Below are positions 5,594 to 11,996 of a DNA stretch of 11,996 bases, piece by piece. The notes beneath the pieces were generated by a model. That model was not told the origin of the DNA and searched no databases. It was given only the letters and a program-made list of their open reading frames with translations. The position numbers and the translations under genes are program-made. Each line of letters begins with the position of its first letter. Position 1 is the stretch's first letter. Origin of the DNA: Paracoccaceae bacterium (GTDB lineage Bacteria; Pseudomonadota; Alphaproteobacteria; Rhodobacterales; Rhodobacteraceae); the NCBI GenBank assembly GCA_018222665.1, contig JAAEZW010000034.1:1-11996 (forward strand), read 5' to 3'.

Positions 5594-6876
5594 TACTGGC
5601 GGTGACGCTCTAACCAGCCTTCAAGCTTTTCAACGATCAAATCAGACAGCGTATCGCTTTCTATTTCATCAACTGCCTCAGCCAAAAACGCGAGGGTCAA
5701 GAGATCTGTCGCCTGATCCTTGGGGACACCGCGTGAACACAGATAAAACAGTGCCTCTTCATCAATGGCACCTGATGTAGACCCATGTGAACAGGCAACA
5801 TCATCGGCATAGATTTCCAACTCAGGCTTGGCCAAGAATTGACTATCGTCATCCAATAACAACGATTGGCTGATCTGATAGCCATCAGTTTTTTGTGCGT
5901 CTGGTTTAACCAGGATTTTTCCCTGAAACACCCCTGTTGCCCCATTTCGCAGCACCTTTTTGAACACCTGACGGCTTTCACATCCAACTGCATCATGGGT
6001 GATGAACACAGTATCATCGTGATGGAAATCCCCATCTCCAACAGATGCTCCCGCCACATGAGCCGTGGCATCATCACCGTTCAAACGCAAAACGCATTCA
6101 TTGCGGGTCAGTGCGCCGTTTGCTGTCAGCGTAAAGGATTTGAAAACGCTTTCCGTTCCCAAATCGGCAAAAATATGCGTCACTGCGCGGCGTTCATGGT
6201 CGCGCCCTTGGGTGCGCACATGGTGGAATGTGGCGCGATCTGCGACGAACACTTCGCATGATTTATTAAACCGTGCTGCCGCTGGACCATTTTCCAAAAG
6301 GGTCAGTTCAGCGCCCTCTTCCAATTTGATCACATGATGCAAAATCGCATCAGATGTTTCATTGGCATGGCGATAGGTGATGTTGACGGGTTTTTCGACC
6401 TTACCCGTGACATGGATCAACATGCCATCGGTTGCATAAGCCGTGTTAAGCGCCGCAAATGGACGCTGAACTGGGGTTTGACCAATCGCCTCAAGCGTAC
6501 CGTAACATTCCGCCGCCCAGTGGGCATCTTGACCCTCTGCATCGCTAAGGCGTTCGATGGACATATTTAATCCGCTGAGATCGTCTGAGGCCGCTGCATC
6601 AAACACACCGTCCACAAATACGATTTCCAAACCATCGACTGTGTCAAACACATCCGTTTCTTTGGGATCAAACAACGCGGCATTTGGGGCCTCAATCGCG
6701 TTCAAACTTTTAGGATCGGTAAAGCGCCAATATTCATCCCGCGGAGCAGGCAGGCCCATCGATTGCAAACGTTCAATCGCCGCTGCACGGTTTTTCGCAT
6801 TCCATGCTGATGCTGGAACGCCTAGGCCCGCCACGCGATCCTGAAGTTGTGAAATTCTGGTTTCTGCGACGCCCAT
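5593..6876 (-). CDS. sufD: SufD, Fe-S scaffold subunit
   Basis: A 427-residue SufB/SufD-family protein (PF01458). SufD pairs with SufB in the SufBC2D scaffold where Fe-S clusters are built, and helps iron entry. The N-terminal helical part (1-60, with DEYWRFTDPKSL at 47-58) is followed by the long right-handed beta-helix. The C-terminal SufC-docking region holds ADDVACSHGSTSGAIDEEALFYLCSRG split over 357-382, including His364 of the CSHG motif, which corresponds to the functionally important histidine of E. coli SufD. Length is typical. The start overlaps the sufC stop (TAATG) and the stop overlaps the next gene's start, so synthesis is coupled on both sides. Confidence 0.95.
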   Translation of the reverse strand: MGVAETRISQLQDRVAGLGVPASAWNAKNRAAAIERLQSMGLPAPRDEYWRFTDPKSLNAIEAPNAALFDPKETDVFDTVDGLEIVFVDGVFDAAASDDLSGLNMSIERLSDAEGQDAHWAAECYGTLEAIGQTPVQRPFAALNTAYATDGMLIHVTGKVEKPVNITYRHANETSDAILHHVIKLEEGAELTLLENGPAAARFNKSCEVFVADRATFHHVRTQGRDHERRAVTHIFADLGTESVFKSFTLTANGALTRNECVLRLNGDDATAHVAGASVGDGDFHHDDTVFITHDAVGCESRQVFKKVLRNGATGVFQGKILVKPDAQKTDGYQISQSLLLDDDSQFLAKPELEIYADDVACSHGSTSGAIDEEALFYLCSRGVPKDQATDLLTLAFLAEAVDEIESDTLSDLIVEKLEGWLERHRQ

Positions 6877-7631
6877 TAGGCGACCTCCGCCAAGATGTCG
6901 GCATACCCGTTTTGTTCAACTTCAAGCGCTAATTCTGGCCCACCTGTTTTCACGATACGACCGTTCGCCATGATATGCACAACATCGGGTTTGATGTGGT
7001 CCAATAGGCGTTGATAGTGTGTGATCACCAAAAATCCACGGTCTTCGTCCCGCAGTGCATTCACACCTTCGGACACCAATTTCATGGCATCGACGTCCAA
7101 ACCACTGTCTGTTTCGTCCAAAATGCACATTTTGGGCTCTAACATCGCCATTTGTAGGATTTCGTTACGCTTTTTCTCGCCCCCAGAAAATCCAACGTTC
7201 ACAGGACGCTTTAGCATATCGGCATCAATTTTCAGCGTTTTTGCACGTTCGCGCACGACCTTCAGGAATTCGGCCGCGGACATTTCGTCTTCTCCGCGCG
7301 CTTTCCGCTGTGCATTCACTGCAGTCCGCAGGAATGTCATGTTCCCCACACCCGGGATTTCAACAGGATACTGGAACGCCAAAAAGAGGCCTGCCGCCGC
7401 GCGCTCTTCTGGTTCCAATTCCAGCAAGTCTTCACCATCAAGGCTGGCTGACCCACCCGTAACCTCGTATCCATCTTTGCCAGACAACACATAGGACAGT
7501 GTTGATTTGCCTGACCCATTCGGCCCCATAATCGCGTGCACCTTGCCCGCCTCAACGGTTAGGTCGACACCCTTTAGGATTTCTTTGTCTTCCTCGGCCA
7601 ACGATACTTGTAGGTTTTTGATTTCCAACAT
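6876..7631 (-). CDS. sufC: SufC, Fe-S assembly ATPase
   Basis: A 251-residue ABC-type ATPase that drives conformational change in the SufB-SufD scaffold. Motifs in order: Walker A GPNGSGKST at 36-44, Q-loop Gln87 (AFQYP), signature FSGGE at 148-152 followed by KKRNEI, typical of SufC, Walker B CILDE at 169-173 with D-loop SGLD at 176-179, and switch His205 (ITHYQRLL). It has no membrane domain. Length is normal. A GGA-rich ribosome-binding sequence lies upstream in the 17-base gap after the 55-codon gene. Its stop shares TAATG with the sufD start. Confidence 0.97.
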   Translation of the reverse strand: MLEIKNLQVSLAEEDKEILKGVDLTVEAGKVHAIMGPNGSGKSTLSYVLSGKDGYEVTGGSASLDGEDLLELEPEERAAAGLFLAFQYPVEIPGVGNMTFLRTAVNAQRKARGEDEMSAAEFLKVVRERAKTLKIDADMLKRPVNVGFSGGEKKRNEILQMAMLEPKMCILDETDSGLDVDAMKLVSEGVNALRDEDRGFLVITHYQRLLDHIKPDVVHIMANGRIVKTGGPELALEVEQNGYADILAEVA

Positions 7632-7648
7632 GTGGGTTTTCCTTTTTT

Positions 7649-7816
7649 CTAGCCTTCTAAGGCATCTTTTTGTGGTTCAAATCCAAACAAGTTAAAAAGT
7701 TTGCTTTCAACCAGATCCGTGTAAAGTGGTTTATCCAAAGGGTTTGCAACCACATCCAAAATATTTGGAGGCCGCTTAAATTTCAGCGTTTTGGATAAAA
7801 ACTCTGTTCGCTCCAT
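7649..7816 (-). CDS. 55-residue unknown protein embedded in the suf operon
   Basis: An ATG at 7816-7814 overlaps the stop of the YbjQ-like gene by one base (TAATG), the same coupling seen at four other junctions here. The frame runs 55 codons to TAG at 7651-7649, 17 bases before sufC. The product begins [19 protein letters not shown] and continues with a proline- and aspartate-containing segment (residues 20-32) and a hydrophobic-aromatic stretch SKLFNLFGFEPQ (38-49). It has no cysteines and no membrane span. I know no family for it. The coupling, fit between genes and codon-like composition make it a probable real gene. It is short enough to be missed by standard length cut-offs. Confidence 0.65.
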   Translation of the reverse strand: MERTEFLSKTLKFKRPPNILDVVANPLDKPLYTDLVESKLFNLFGFEPQKDALEG

Positions 7817-8130
7817 TACGCAACAACCACCGCTGTGCCGGACATGGGCACCATGAACATGCTTTCGCCAACAACCTCATAATCTAGATTGACACCGACA
7901 ACGCCATTTGTGTCTCGCGCGCTTGCCTCGTCCACCAATTCCGCGCCTGCGATTTGGCGGTCATCTGCCAATTTTTGTTCATAGACGCCCGAACGACCCC
8001 CTATCACATGGGTGATCGAGGCAAAGAAATCGCACACAATATTGGCACCCATGACCGCCTCACCGACCACGATCCCTTTATATTCGCGGATTGTTTGCCC
8101 TTCTATGGACTGCGTAGTTGTTCTGATCAT
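7816..8130 (-). CDS. YbjQ/UPF0145 family protein
   Basis: A 104-residue protein of the UPF0145 (YbjQ) family, PF01906, annotated as putative heavy-metal-binding. Hallmarks are [16 protein letters not shown] (16-31), [18 protein letters not shown] (34-51), [10 protein letters not shown] and the C-terminal [13 protein letters not shown]. YbjQ proteins form small beta-rich oligomers and have no settled function. Cys33 sits where E. coli YbjQ has a non-cysteine residue (NIVCDFF here), so it is not a family-wide metal ligand. The gene lies 59 bases after sufB with no terminator in between, and its stop overlaps the next gene by one base. Its place in a suf operon suggests, but does not show, a role in metal or Fe-S handling. 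Confidence 0.85.
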   Translation of the reverse strand: MIRTTTQSIEGQTIREYKGIVVGEAVMGANIVCDFFASITHVIGGRSGVYEQKLADDRQIAGAELVDEASARDTNGVVGVNLDYEVVGESMFMVPMSGTAVVVA

Positions 8131-8189
8131 CCCTATTCTCTATCCCAATAATCGTGTATAAACCAAATATGATCGATGGGACGTGACAC

Positions 8190-9707
8190 CTAGCCCACCG
8201 ATCCTTCAAGTGAAATGGCAACCAACTGCTGGGCCTCCATCGCAAATTCCATTGGCAGCGCCTGAAGCACATCCTTACAGAACCCATTTACAACCAGCGC
8301 AACAGCCTCTTCTTCGTCCATACCGCGCTGGCGGCAATAGAACAGTTGATCATCATCAACTTTTGACGTGGTCGCCTCGTGTTCCACACGGCTCGAGTTA
8401 TTTTTGACCTCGATATAGGGCACCGTATGCGCGCCACATTTATCACCGATCAGCAAACTGTCGCATTGGGTGTAATTCCGGCTGTTTTTCGCCCGCGGGT
8501 GCATCGTGACCAACCCGCGATAGGTGTTTTGGGCCACGCCCGCACTGATCCCTTTGGACACGATGCGTGATTTGGTATCTTTGCCCAAATGGATCATCTT
8601 GGTGCCTGTATCGGCCTGCTGATGATTGTTCGCAATCGCGATGGAATAAAACTCGCCCTGTGATTCATCGCCGCGCAGGATGCAAGATGGGTATTTCCAT
8701 GTGACCGCTGATCCTGTTTCAACTTGGGTCCACATCACTTTGGAACGTGCACCACGACAATCCGCGCGTTTGGTCACGAAATTGTAAATACCGCCATTTC
8801 CGTTTTCATCCCCCGGGAACCAGTTTTGAACGGTTGAATATTTGACTTCTGCATCCTCTTCGATGATGATTTCAACAACGGCTGCGTGCAGCTGTGCCGT
8901 GTCACGCTGTGGGGCCGTACACCCCTCAAGATAGGACACATAAGATCCCTTGTCCGCGATGATCAACGTACGTTCAAACTGACCTGTGTTTTCCGCGTTG
9001 ATACGGAAATAGGTGGACAGTTCCATCGGACAGCGCACGCCGGGTGGGATGTAAACAAAGGACCCATCTGAAAACACAGCGCTGTTCAATGTGGCGTAGA
9101 AGTTGTCAGACACAGGAACAACAGAGCCAAGATATTTTTTCACCAATTCTGGGTGTTCGCGGATCGCCTCGGAAATCGAACAGAAAATGACGCCTGCCTT
9201 TTTCAATTCGTCTTGGAATGTTGTGCCCACAGAGACCGAGTCAAATACCGCATCAACGGCTACTCTACGACCCTCGGCGGGCACGTCCTCTGCCCCTTCG
9301 ATCCCAGCAAGGATCATCTGTTCCTTAAGCGGGATGCCCAGCTTTTCGTATGTCGCCAGTAGCTTTGGATCAACCTCATCCAAGGATTTGGGTTTTTCGG
9401 CCATGGATTTTGGACGCGCATAGTAATATTGATCCTGAAAATCGATCTCAGGGTACTTGACCATCGCCCATTTGGGTTCGTCCATCTGTGTCCAACGTTC
9501 AAACGCAGACAGACGCCATTCGGTCATCCATTCTGGTTCGTCGTTTTTCTCGGAAATCAAACGCACGATATCTGGGTTCACGCCCTTGGGCGCGTATTCC
9601 ATTTCAATCTCAGTTTCCCAACCGTATTTATAGGTGCTGACTTCACGCACGGCATCTACGGTTTCCTGATCGACGCCTTCTTTGACCTCAAATTGATCCA
9701 AAGTCAC
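8190..9707 (-). CDS. sufB: SufB, Fe-S scaffold subunit
   Basis: A 505-residue SufB-family protein, the main scaffold on which Fe-S clusters form and sulfur arrives. The long N-terminal region typical of SufB is present ([17 protein letters not shown] at 27-42). The beta-helix holds EGCTAPQ (Cys263), YPSCILRG (Cys342) and [18 protein letters not shown] (Cys415 and Cys424); I judge Cys415 to match the catalytic Cys405 of E. coli SufB. The C-terminal SufC-docking part has [21 protein letters not shown] and NGFCKDVL. The start is a GTG at 9707-9705, preceded at 7 bases by AGGAG, which overlaps the stop of the desulfurase gene. It follows that gene by only 11 bases. Confidence 0.97.
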   Translation of the reverse strand: MTLDQFEVKEGVDQETVDAVREVSTYKYGWETEIEMEYAPKGVNPDIVRLISEKNDEPEWMTEWRLSAFERWTQMDEPKWAMVKYPEIDFQDQYYYARPKSMAEKPKSLDEVDPKLLATYEKLGIPLKEQMILAGIEGAEDVPAEGRRVAVDAVFDSVSVGTTFQDELKKAGVIFCSISEAIREHPELVKKYLGSVVPVSDNFYATLNSAVFSDGSFVYIPPGVRCPMELSTYFRINAENTGQFERTLIIADKGSYVSYLEGCTAPQRDTAQLHAAVVEIIIEEDAEVKYSTVQNWFPGDENGNGGIYNFVTKRADCRGARSKVMWTQVETGSAVTWKYPSCILRGDESQGEFYSIAIANNHQQADTGTKMIHLGKDTKSRIVSKGISAGVAQNTYRGLVTMHPRAKNSRNYTQCDSLLIGDKCGAHTVPYIEVKNNSSRVEHEATTSKVDDDQLFYCRQRGMDEEEAVALVVNGFCKDVLQALPMEFAMEAQQLVAISLEGSVG

Positions 9708-9714
9708 CTTATGG

Positions 9715-9719
9715 CTCCT
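9715..9719 (-). promoter_or_regulatory. Ribosome-binding site that supports the GTG start of sufB
   Basis: On the minus strand AGGAG begins within the TAA stop of the desulfurase gene and ends 7 bases before the GTG at 9707. No ATG in frame lies nearby, so GTG is the most likely start. Confidence 0.6.
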
Positions 9720-10771
9720 TATACATTTGCGCCCTGACGGGCCATGAATTTTTCATATGCACACGTCCATTTTTCAACAAACGTCATTACGTCTTCTTCG
9801 CTCGTTGTGGGGCCCAATGACACGCGCAGCGCGCAGGCTGCATCCGCCTCACTATATCCCATCGCTATTAGCACACGGCTTGATTTCACCTTTCCACTTG
9901 AACAGGCTGATCCCGCCGACACCGCAAGCCCCGCAAGGTCCATCTGCATCACCTGCGTTTCCCCCTTCCAACCTGGGGTGATCATGCATGTGGTGTTTGG
10001 CAAACGGATTGCGTTATTCCCGACAAAAATAGTTCTATTTGAGGATTGTGCAATGGCATTTTCTAGAATGTTTCTAAGTTTTTCAACTTTACCCCACACC
10101 CCTGCATCCAAATCGCGGGCAGAGGCCTCTACCGCGGCGCCAAAACCCGCAATCCCAATAATATTTTCGGTACCCGAACGCCGCCCCATTTCCTGACCAC
10201 CCCCGCGCAATTGTGCGGCGATGTCGGTTCCTTTCTTCAAAATCAAGGCACCAACACCTTTGGGGCCACCCAATTTATGGGCCGAGACCATGGCCATCTG
10301 CGCACCTGACCAATCAAAGGCCACCGGCACCTTGCCAAAGGCCTGCGTCATATCCGATACCAATAACCCATCTGGCAAATCCTGAATGATGCCCGTTTCC
10401 GAATTCGCAAGCTGTAATGTGCTGCGCTCTGGGCGCGTCACATCCACCTTGCCCTTATCATCGACCGCTTGGTCAACGATACAATTTGCACTGACAGCCT
10501 CGTGTTCAATGTGGGAACAATGCACCTCTGCGCCCGCCAAACACAATGCCGCCGCCTCGGTCGCGCCAGAGGTGAATACGATATCAGCCGCCTGTGCGCC
10601 CATCGCAACCGCCACTTGTTCGCGCGCACGTTCCATGATCATTTTCGCCGCGCGACCCTCTTGGTGAACGGATGAGGGGTTTCCAACCTCATCCATGGCC
10701 GCGATCATCGCCGCACGTGCTTCGGGCCGCAGTGGAGCCGTGGCGTTATAATCCAGATAGATCCGCGCCAT
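9719..10771 (-). CDS. NifS/IscS-type cysteine desulfurase (type I), short form
   Basis: A 350-residue class V aminotransferase of the NifS/IscS group. Visible residues are the N-terminal [10 protein letters not shown], His90 (HIEHEAV) over PLP, Lys166 ([10 protein letters not shown]) binding [11 protein letters not shown] at 197-204, and the persulfide Cys290 in the longer type I loop ([14 protein letters not shown]). It is shorter than IscS (about 400 residues), as is common for this gene in alphaproteobacterial suf operons. It is distinct from the SufS at the far end, giving two desulfurases of different type in one operon. Its ATG overlaps the iscR stop (TAATG), so iscR and this gene are probably translated together. 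It could feed SufB, thiolation enzymes or both. Confidence 0.92.
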   Translation of the reverse strand: MARIYLDYNATAPLRPEARAAMIAAMDEVGNPSSVHQEGRAAKMIMERAREQVAVAMGAQAADIVFTSGATEAAALCLAGAEVHCSHIEHEAVSANCIVDQAVDDKGKVDVTRPERSTLQLANSETGIIQDLPDGLLVSDMTQAFGKVPVAFDWSGAQMAMVSAHKLGGPKGVGALILKKGTDIAAQLRGGGQEMGRRSGTENIIGIAGFGAAVEASARDLDAGVWGKVEKLRNILENAIAQSSNRTIFVGNNAIRLPNTTCMITPGWKGETQVMQMDLAGLAVSAGSACSSGKVKSSRVLIAMGYSEADAACALRVSLGPTTSEEDVMTFVEKWTCAYEKFMARQGANV

Positions 10772-11259
10772 TACCCTGCACCGCCCACATCTGTGTCATC
10801 GTCATCATCCACAACAGCGAATAGGGATGGCACCGCTGGACAGGGCGCAATTTCATTTTCGATCACATCGGACAAACGTGTTTGATGCAGAAAGACATAG
10901 ACATGTGCGCTTAACCCCTCCCACATACGATTGCTGAGGGATTGCGCTTTGCTGCCTGATTGACCGCCTTGCGCACCTGCCCCTTTGTGAAGCGCGTCAA
11001 TCGTTTCATCGACGGCGGACAAGATATCAACCACGCGAACTTCATGGGTGGATTTAGATAGTTTATATCCACCCCCAGGCCCGCGCACAGATTCCACCAA
11101 ACCACTGCGGCGCAATTTCACGAAAAGCTGCTCAAGATAGGCCAGTGAAATATCCTGACGGCGGGAAATATCTGATAGAGTCACCAATTCGTCCCGTGGC
11201 TGCAGCGCGATATCGCACAGCGCCACCATTGCATACCGACCTTTTGTGCTGAGTTTCAT
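10771..11259 (-). CDS. iscR: IscR-like Rrf2-family regulator
   Basis: A 162-residue Rrf2-family regulator. The N-terminal winged helix-turn-helix is clear: MKLSTKGRYAMVALCDIAL, then the recognition region ISRRQDISLAYLEQLFVKLR (31-50) and wing VRGPGGGYKLSK (58-69). E. coli IscR binds [2Fe-2S] through three closely spaced cysteines and a histidine around residues 92-107; here that stretch (AGAQGGQSGSKAQSLSNRMW) has none. The only cysteines are Cys15 in the first helix and Cys140 in APCPAVPSLF. The same lack is known for Rhodobacter sphaeroides IscR, which represses isc-suf genes with an unusual cluster ligation. The C-terminus ends in an acidic run (DDDDDTD). As first gene of the operon it probably controls its own promoter. 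The ribosome-binding site is weak. Confidence 0.93.
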   Translation of the reverse strand: MKLSTKGRYAMVALCDIALQPRDELVTLSDISRRQDISLAYLEQLFVKLRRSGLVESVRGPGGGYKLSKSTHEVRVVDILSAVDETIDALHKGAGAQGGQSGSKAQSLSNRMWEGLSAHVYVFLHQTRLSDVIENEIAPCPAVPSLFAVVDDDDDTDVGGAG

Positions 11260-11338
11260 CCCAGTTTATCCGCAATTTGATTGACCTTGGGCCTATCAGG
11301 TCTTATTCCAAAACGAAACTAAGTGCAGCCCGACTGTA

Positions 11339-11355
11339 TTTAGAATAATTCTAAG
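11339..11355. promoter_or_regulatory. Irr/ICE-type iron-control palindrome
   Basis: TTTAGAATAATTCTAAG matches the alphaproteobacterial iron control element TTTAGAA-N3-TTCTAAA at every defined position but the last. Its core TTAGAAT-A-ATTCTAA is a perfect 15-base palindrome (11340-11354). The site covers the -10 box of the iscR-suf promoter and lies 58 bases before the ATG of the divergent hydrolase. Binding of Irr, or another Fur-superfamily protein, here would block polymerase and should repress suf; the effect on the divergent gene is uncertain. Confidence 0.7.
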
Positions 11356-11376
11356 AAGGTTGAGCTAATTTGTCAA
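11348..11376 (-). promoter_or_regulatory. Promoter of the iscR-suf operon
   Basis: On the minus strand a perfect -35 TTGACA (11376-11371) is followed after 17 bases by a good -10 TAGAAT (11353-11348). Transcription should begin near 11341, leaving a leader of about 80 bases before iscR. The leader contains a short inverted repeat, GACCT/AGGTC (11283-11302). The near-consensus strength fits a promoter held down by repressors, here IscR and the protein that binds the overlapping palindrome. Confidence 0.75.
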
Positions 11377-11412
11377 GAATTACCAACCACCTTTGAGGAG
11401 AATATTTGCGCA

Positions 11413-11996
11413 ATGCCCGAGGTGATTTTTCCAGGTCCTGATGGACGACTAGAAGGCCGTTATCATCCACAAAAAGATCGTGATGCCCCGATTGCGATTG
11501 TATTGCACCCACACCCTCAATTCGGCGGCACCATGAACAATAAGGTGGTGTATAATCTGCACTATGCATTTTACAACATGGGCTTCACGGTATTGCGGTT
11601 TAATTTCCGTGGTGTTGGGCGATCACAAGGTGAATATGATCAGGGCATTGGCGAATTGTCGGATGCGGCTTCAGCCCTTGATTATTTACAGTCAATGAAC
11701 AACAACTCAAAACATTGTTGGGTTGCGGGCTTTAGCTTTGGGGCATGGATTGGCATGCAATTGTTGATGCGTCGCCCCGAAATCACAGGGTTTATTTCTG
11801 TGGCACCGCCCGCGAATATGTATGATTTTTCATTCCTTGCGCCCTGTCCGTCCTCTGGATTGATCATTAATGGCAGCGCAGATCGTATTGCGCCCCCCGC
11901 GGATACCGTTTCCTTGGTTGAAAAACTACAGGAACAACGCGGCATCACAATCACACATACGGAAATGGATGGCGCTGGCCACTTCTTTGAAGAGCC
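11413..11996 (+). CDS. Alpha/beta hydrolase, COG2945-like, C-terminus cut off by the window edge
   Basis: The frame runs 194 codons from ATG 11413 to the window edge with no stop. The product is a compact alpha/beta hydrolase like COG2945 (dienelactone-hydrolase-related). It shows HPHPQFGGTMNNKVV at 32-46, RFNFRGVGRSQG at 62-73, nucleophile elbow GFSFGAW with Ser108, acid Asp157 (NGSADRI) and His190 (GAGHFF), so the full catalytic triad is present; only a few C-terminal residues are probably missing. Substrate is unknown; an esterase or thioesterase-like role is possible. GAGGAG at 11395-11400 lies 12 bases before the ATG, slightly long. It diverges from iscR and shares its control region. 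Confidence 0.9.
   Translation, partial: MPEVIFPGPDGRLEGRYHPQKDRDAPIAIVLHPHPQFGGTMNNKVVYNLHYAFYNMGFTVLRFNFRGVGRSQGEYDQGIGELSDAASALDYLQSMNNNSKHCWVAGFSFGAWIGMQLLMRRPEITGFISVAPPANMYDFSFLAPCPSSGLIINGSADRIAPPADTVSLVEKLQEQRGITITHTEMDGAGHFFEE

Noticed and set aside
5697..6261. Long ORFs on both strands within sufD (5697-6077 minus, 5866-6261 plus)
   Set aside because: They are out-of-frame readings of sufD, with no ribosome-binding site or recognisable domain.
7021..7494. 157-codon plus-strand ORF opposite sufC
   Set aside because: It lies wholly antisense to a gene with intact ABC motifs and has the serine/proline-rich composition of a shadow frame.
11341..11346. Plus-strand -10 box (TAGAAT) for the hydrolase
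   Set aside because: The hexamer is present only because the palindrome reads the same on both strands; the bases 17 upstream do not resemble a -35 box and no extended -10 TG is present.
11682..11954. 90-codon minus-strand ORF at the right edge
   Set aside because: It is antisense to the divergent hydrolase, whose plus-strand frame shows a full catalytic triad.
1..11996. CRISPR arrays, insertion sequences, integrase or toxin-antitoxin pairs
   Set aside because: No regularly spaced repeats, transposase or integrase motifs, or recognisable toxin/antitoxin proteins were seen on either strand.

Overview
This window looks like part of a chromosome from a marine alphaproteobacterium, most likely Rhodobacterales (Roseobacter group). 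The case rests on gene order and protein type. An IscR that lacks the usual cysteine triad heads a long suf operon of the order iscR - short NifS/IscS-type desulfurase - sufB - small genes - sufC - sufD - membrane genes - sufS. An Irr-type iron-control palindrome lies in the promoter. Base composition differs between the two halves: single lines I counted gave about 37-43% GC in the left 3 kb and about 58% in one line of the suf region.

Left region (1-3185) is accessory in character. A divergent gene runs off the left edge (1-136, minus). Then come about 500 bases with no convincing gene but several inverted repeats, including a terminator-like hairpin (515-551) and a perfect palindrome (567-581). 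Six plus-strand genes follow: a GYD-domain protein, an unidentified 94-residue protein of possible ferredoxin-like fold, a GFA/CENP-V zinc protein with all seven zinc-ligand cysteines, an alpha/beta hydrolase, a 98-residue unknown protein and an overlapping 37-residue unknown protein. The region ends at the 3' side of a tRNA-Arg(CCG) gene, a classic integration position, though no integrase or repeated att core is visible here.

Central and right region (3262-11259, minus strand) is one probable suf transcription unit. It reads iscR, a NifS-like desulfurase, sufB, a YbjQ/UPF0145 gene, an unannotated 55-codon gene, sufC, sufD, two overlapping Yip1-like membrane genes and sufS. Five junctions share the pentamer TAATG, so translational coupling is likely through most of the operon. 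SufBCD is the Fe-S scaffold, the two desulfurases can supply sulfur, and IscR plus an Irr-like site can tie expression to Fe-S and iron status. No SufE, SufA/IscA or SufT gene lies in the window.

Right edge: a COG2945-like alpha/beta hydrolase diverges from iscR and continues past the window. The shared intergenic region holds a near-consensus minus-strand promoter (TTGACA, 17 bases, TAGAAT) whose -10 box lies inside a 17-base palindrome of the Irr/ICE type.
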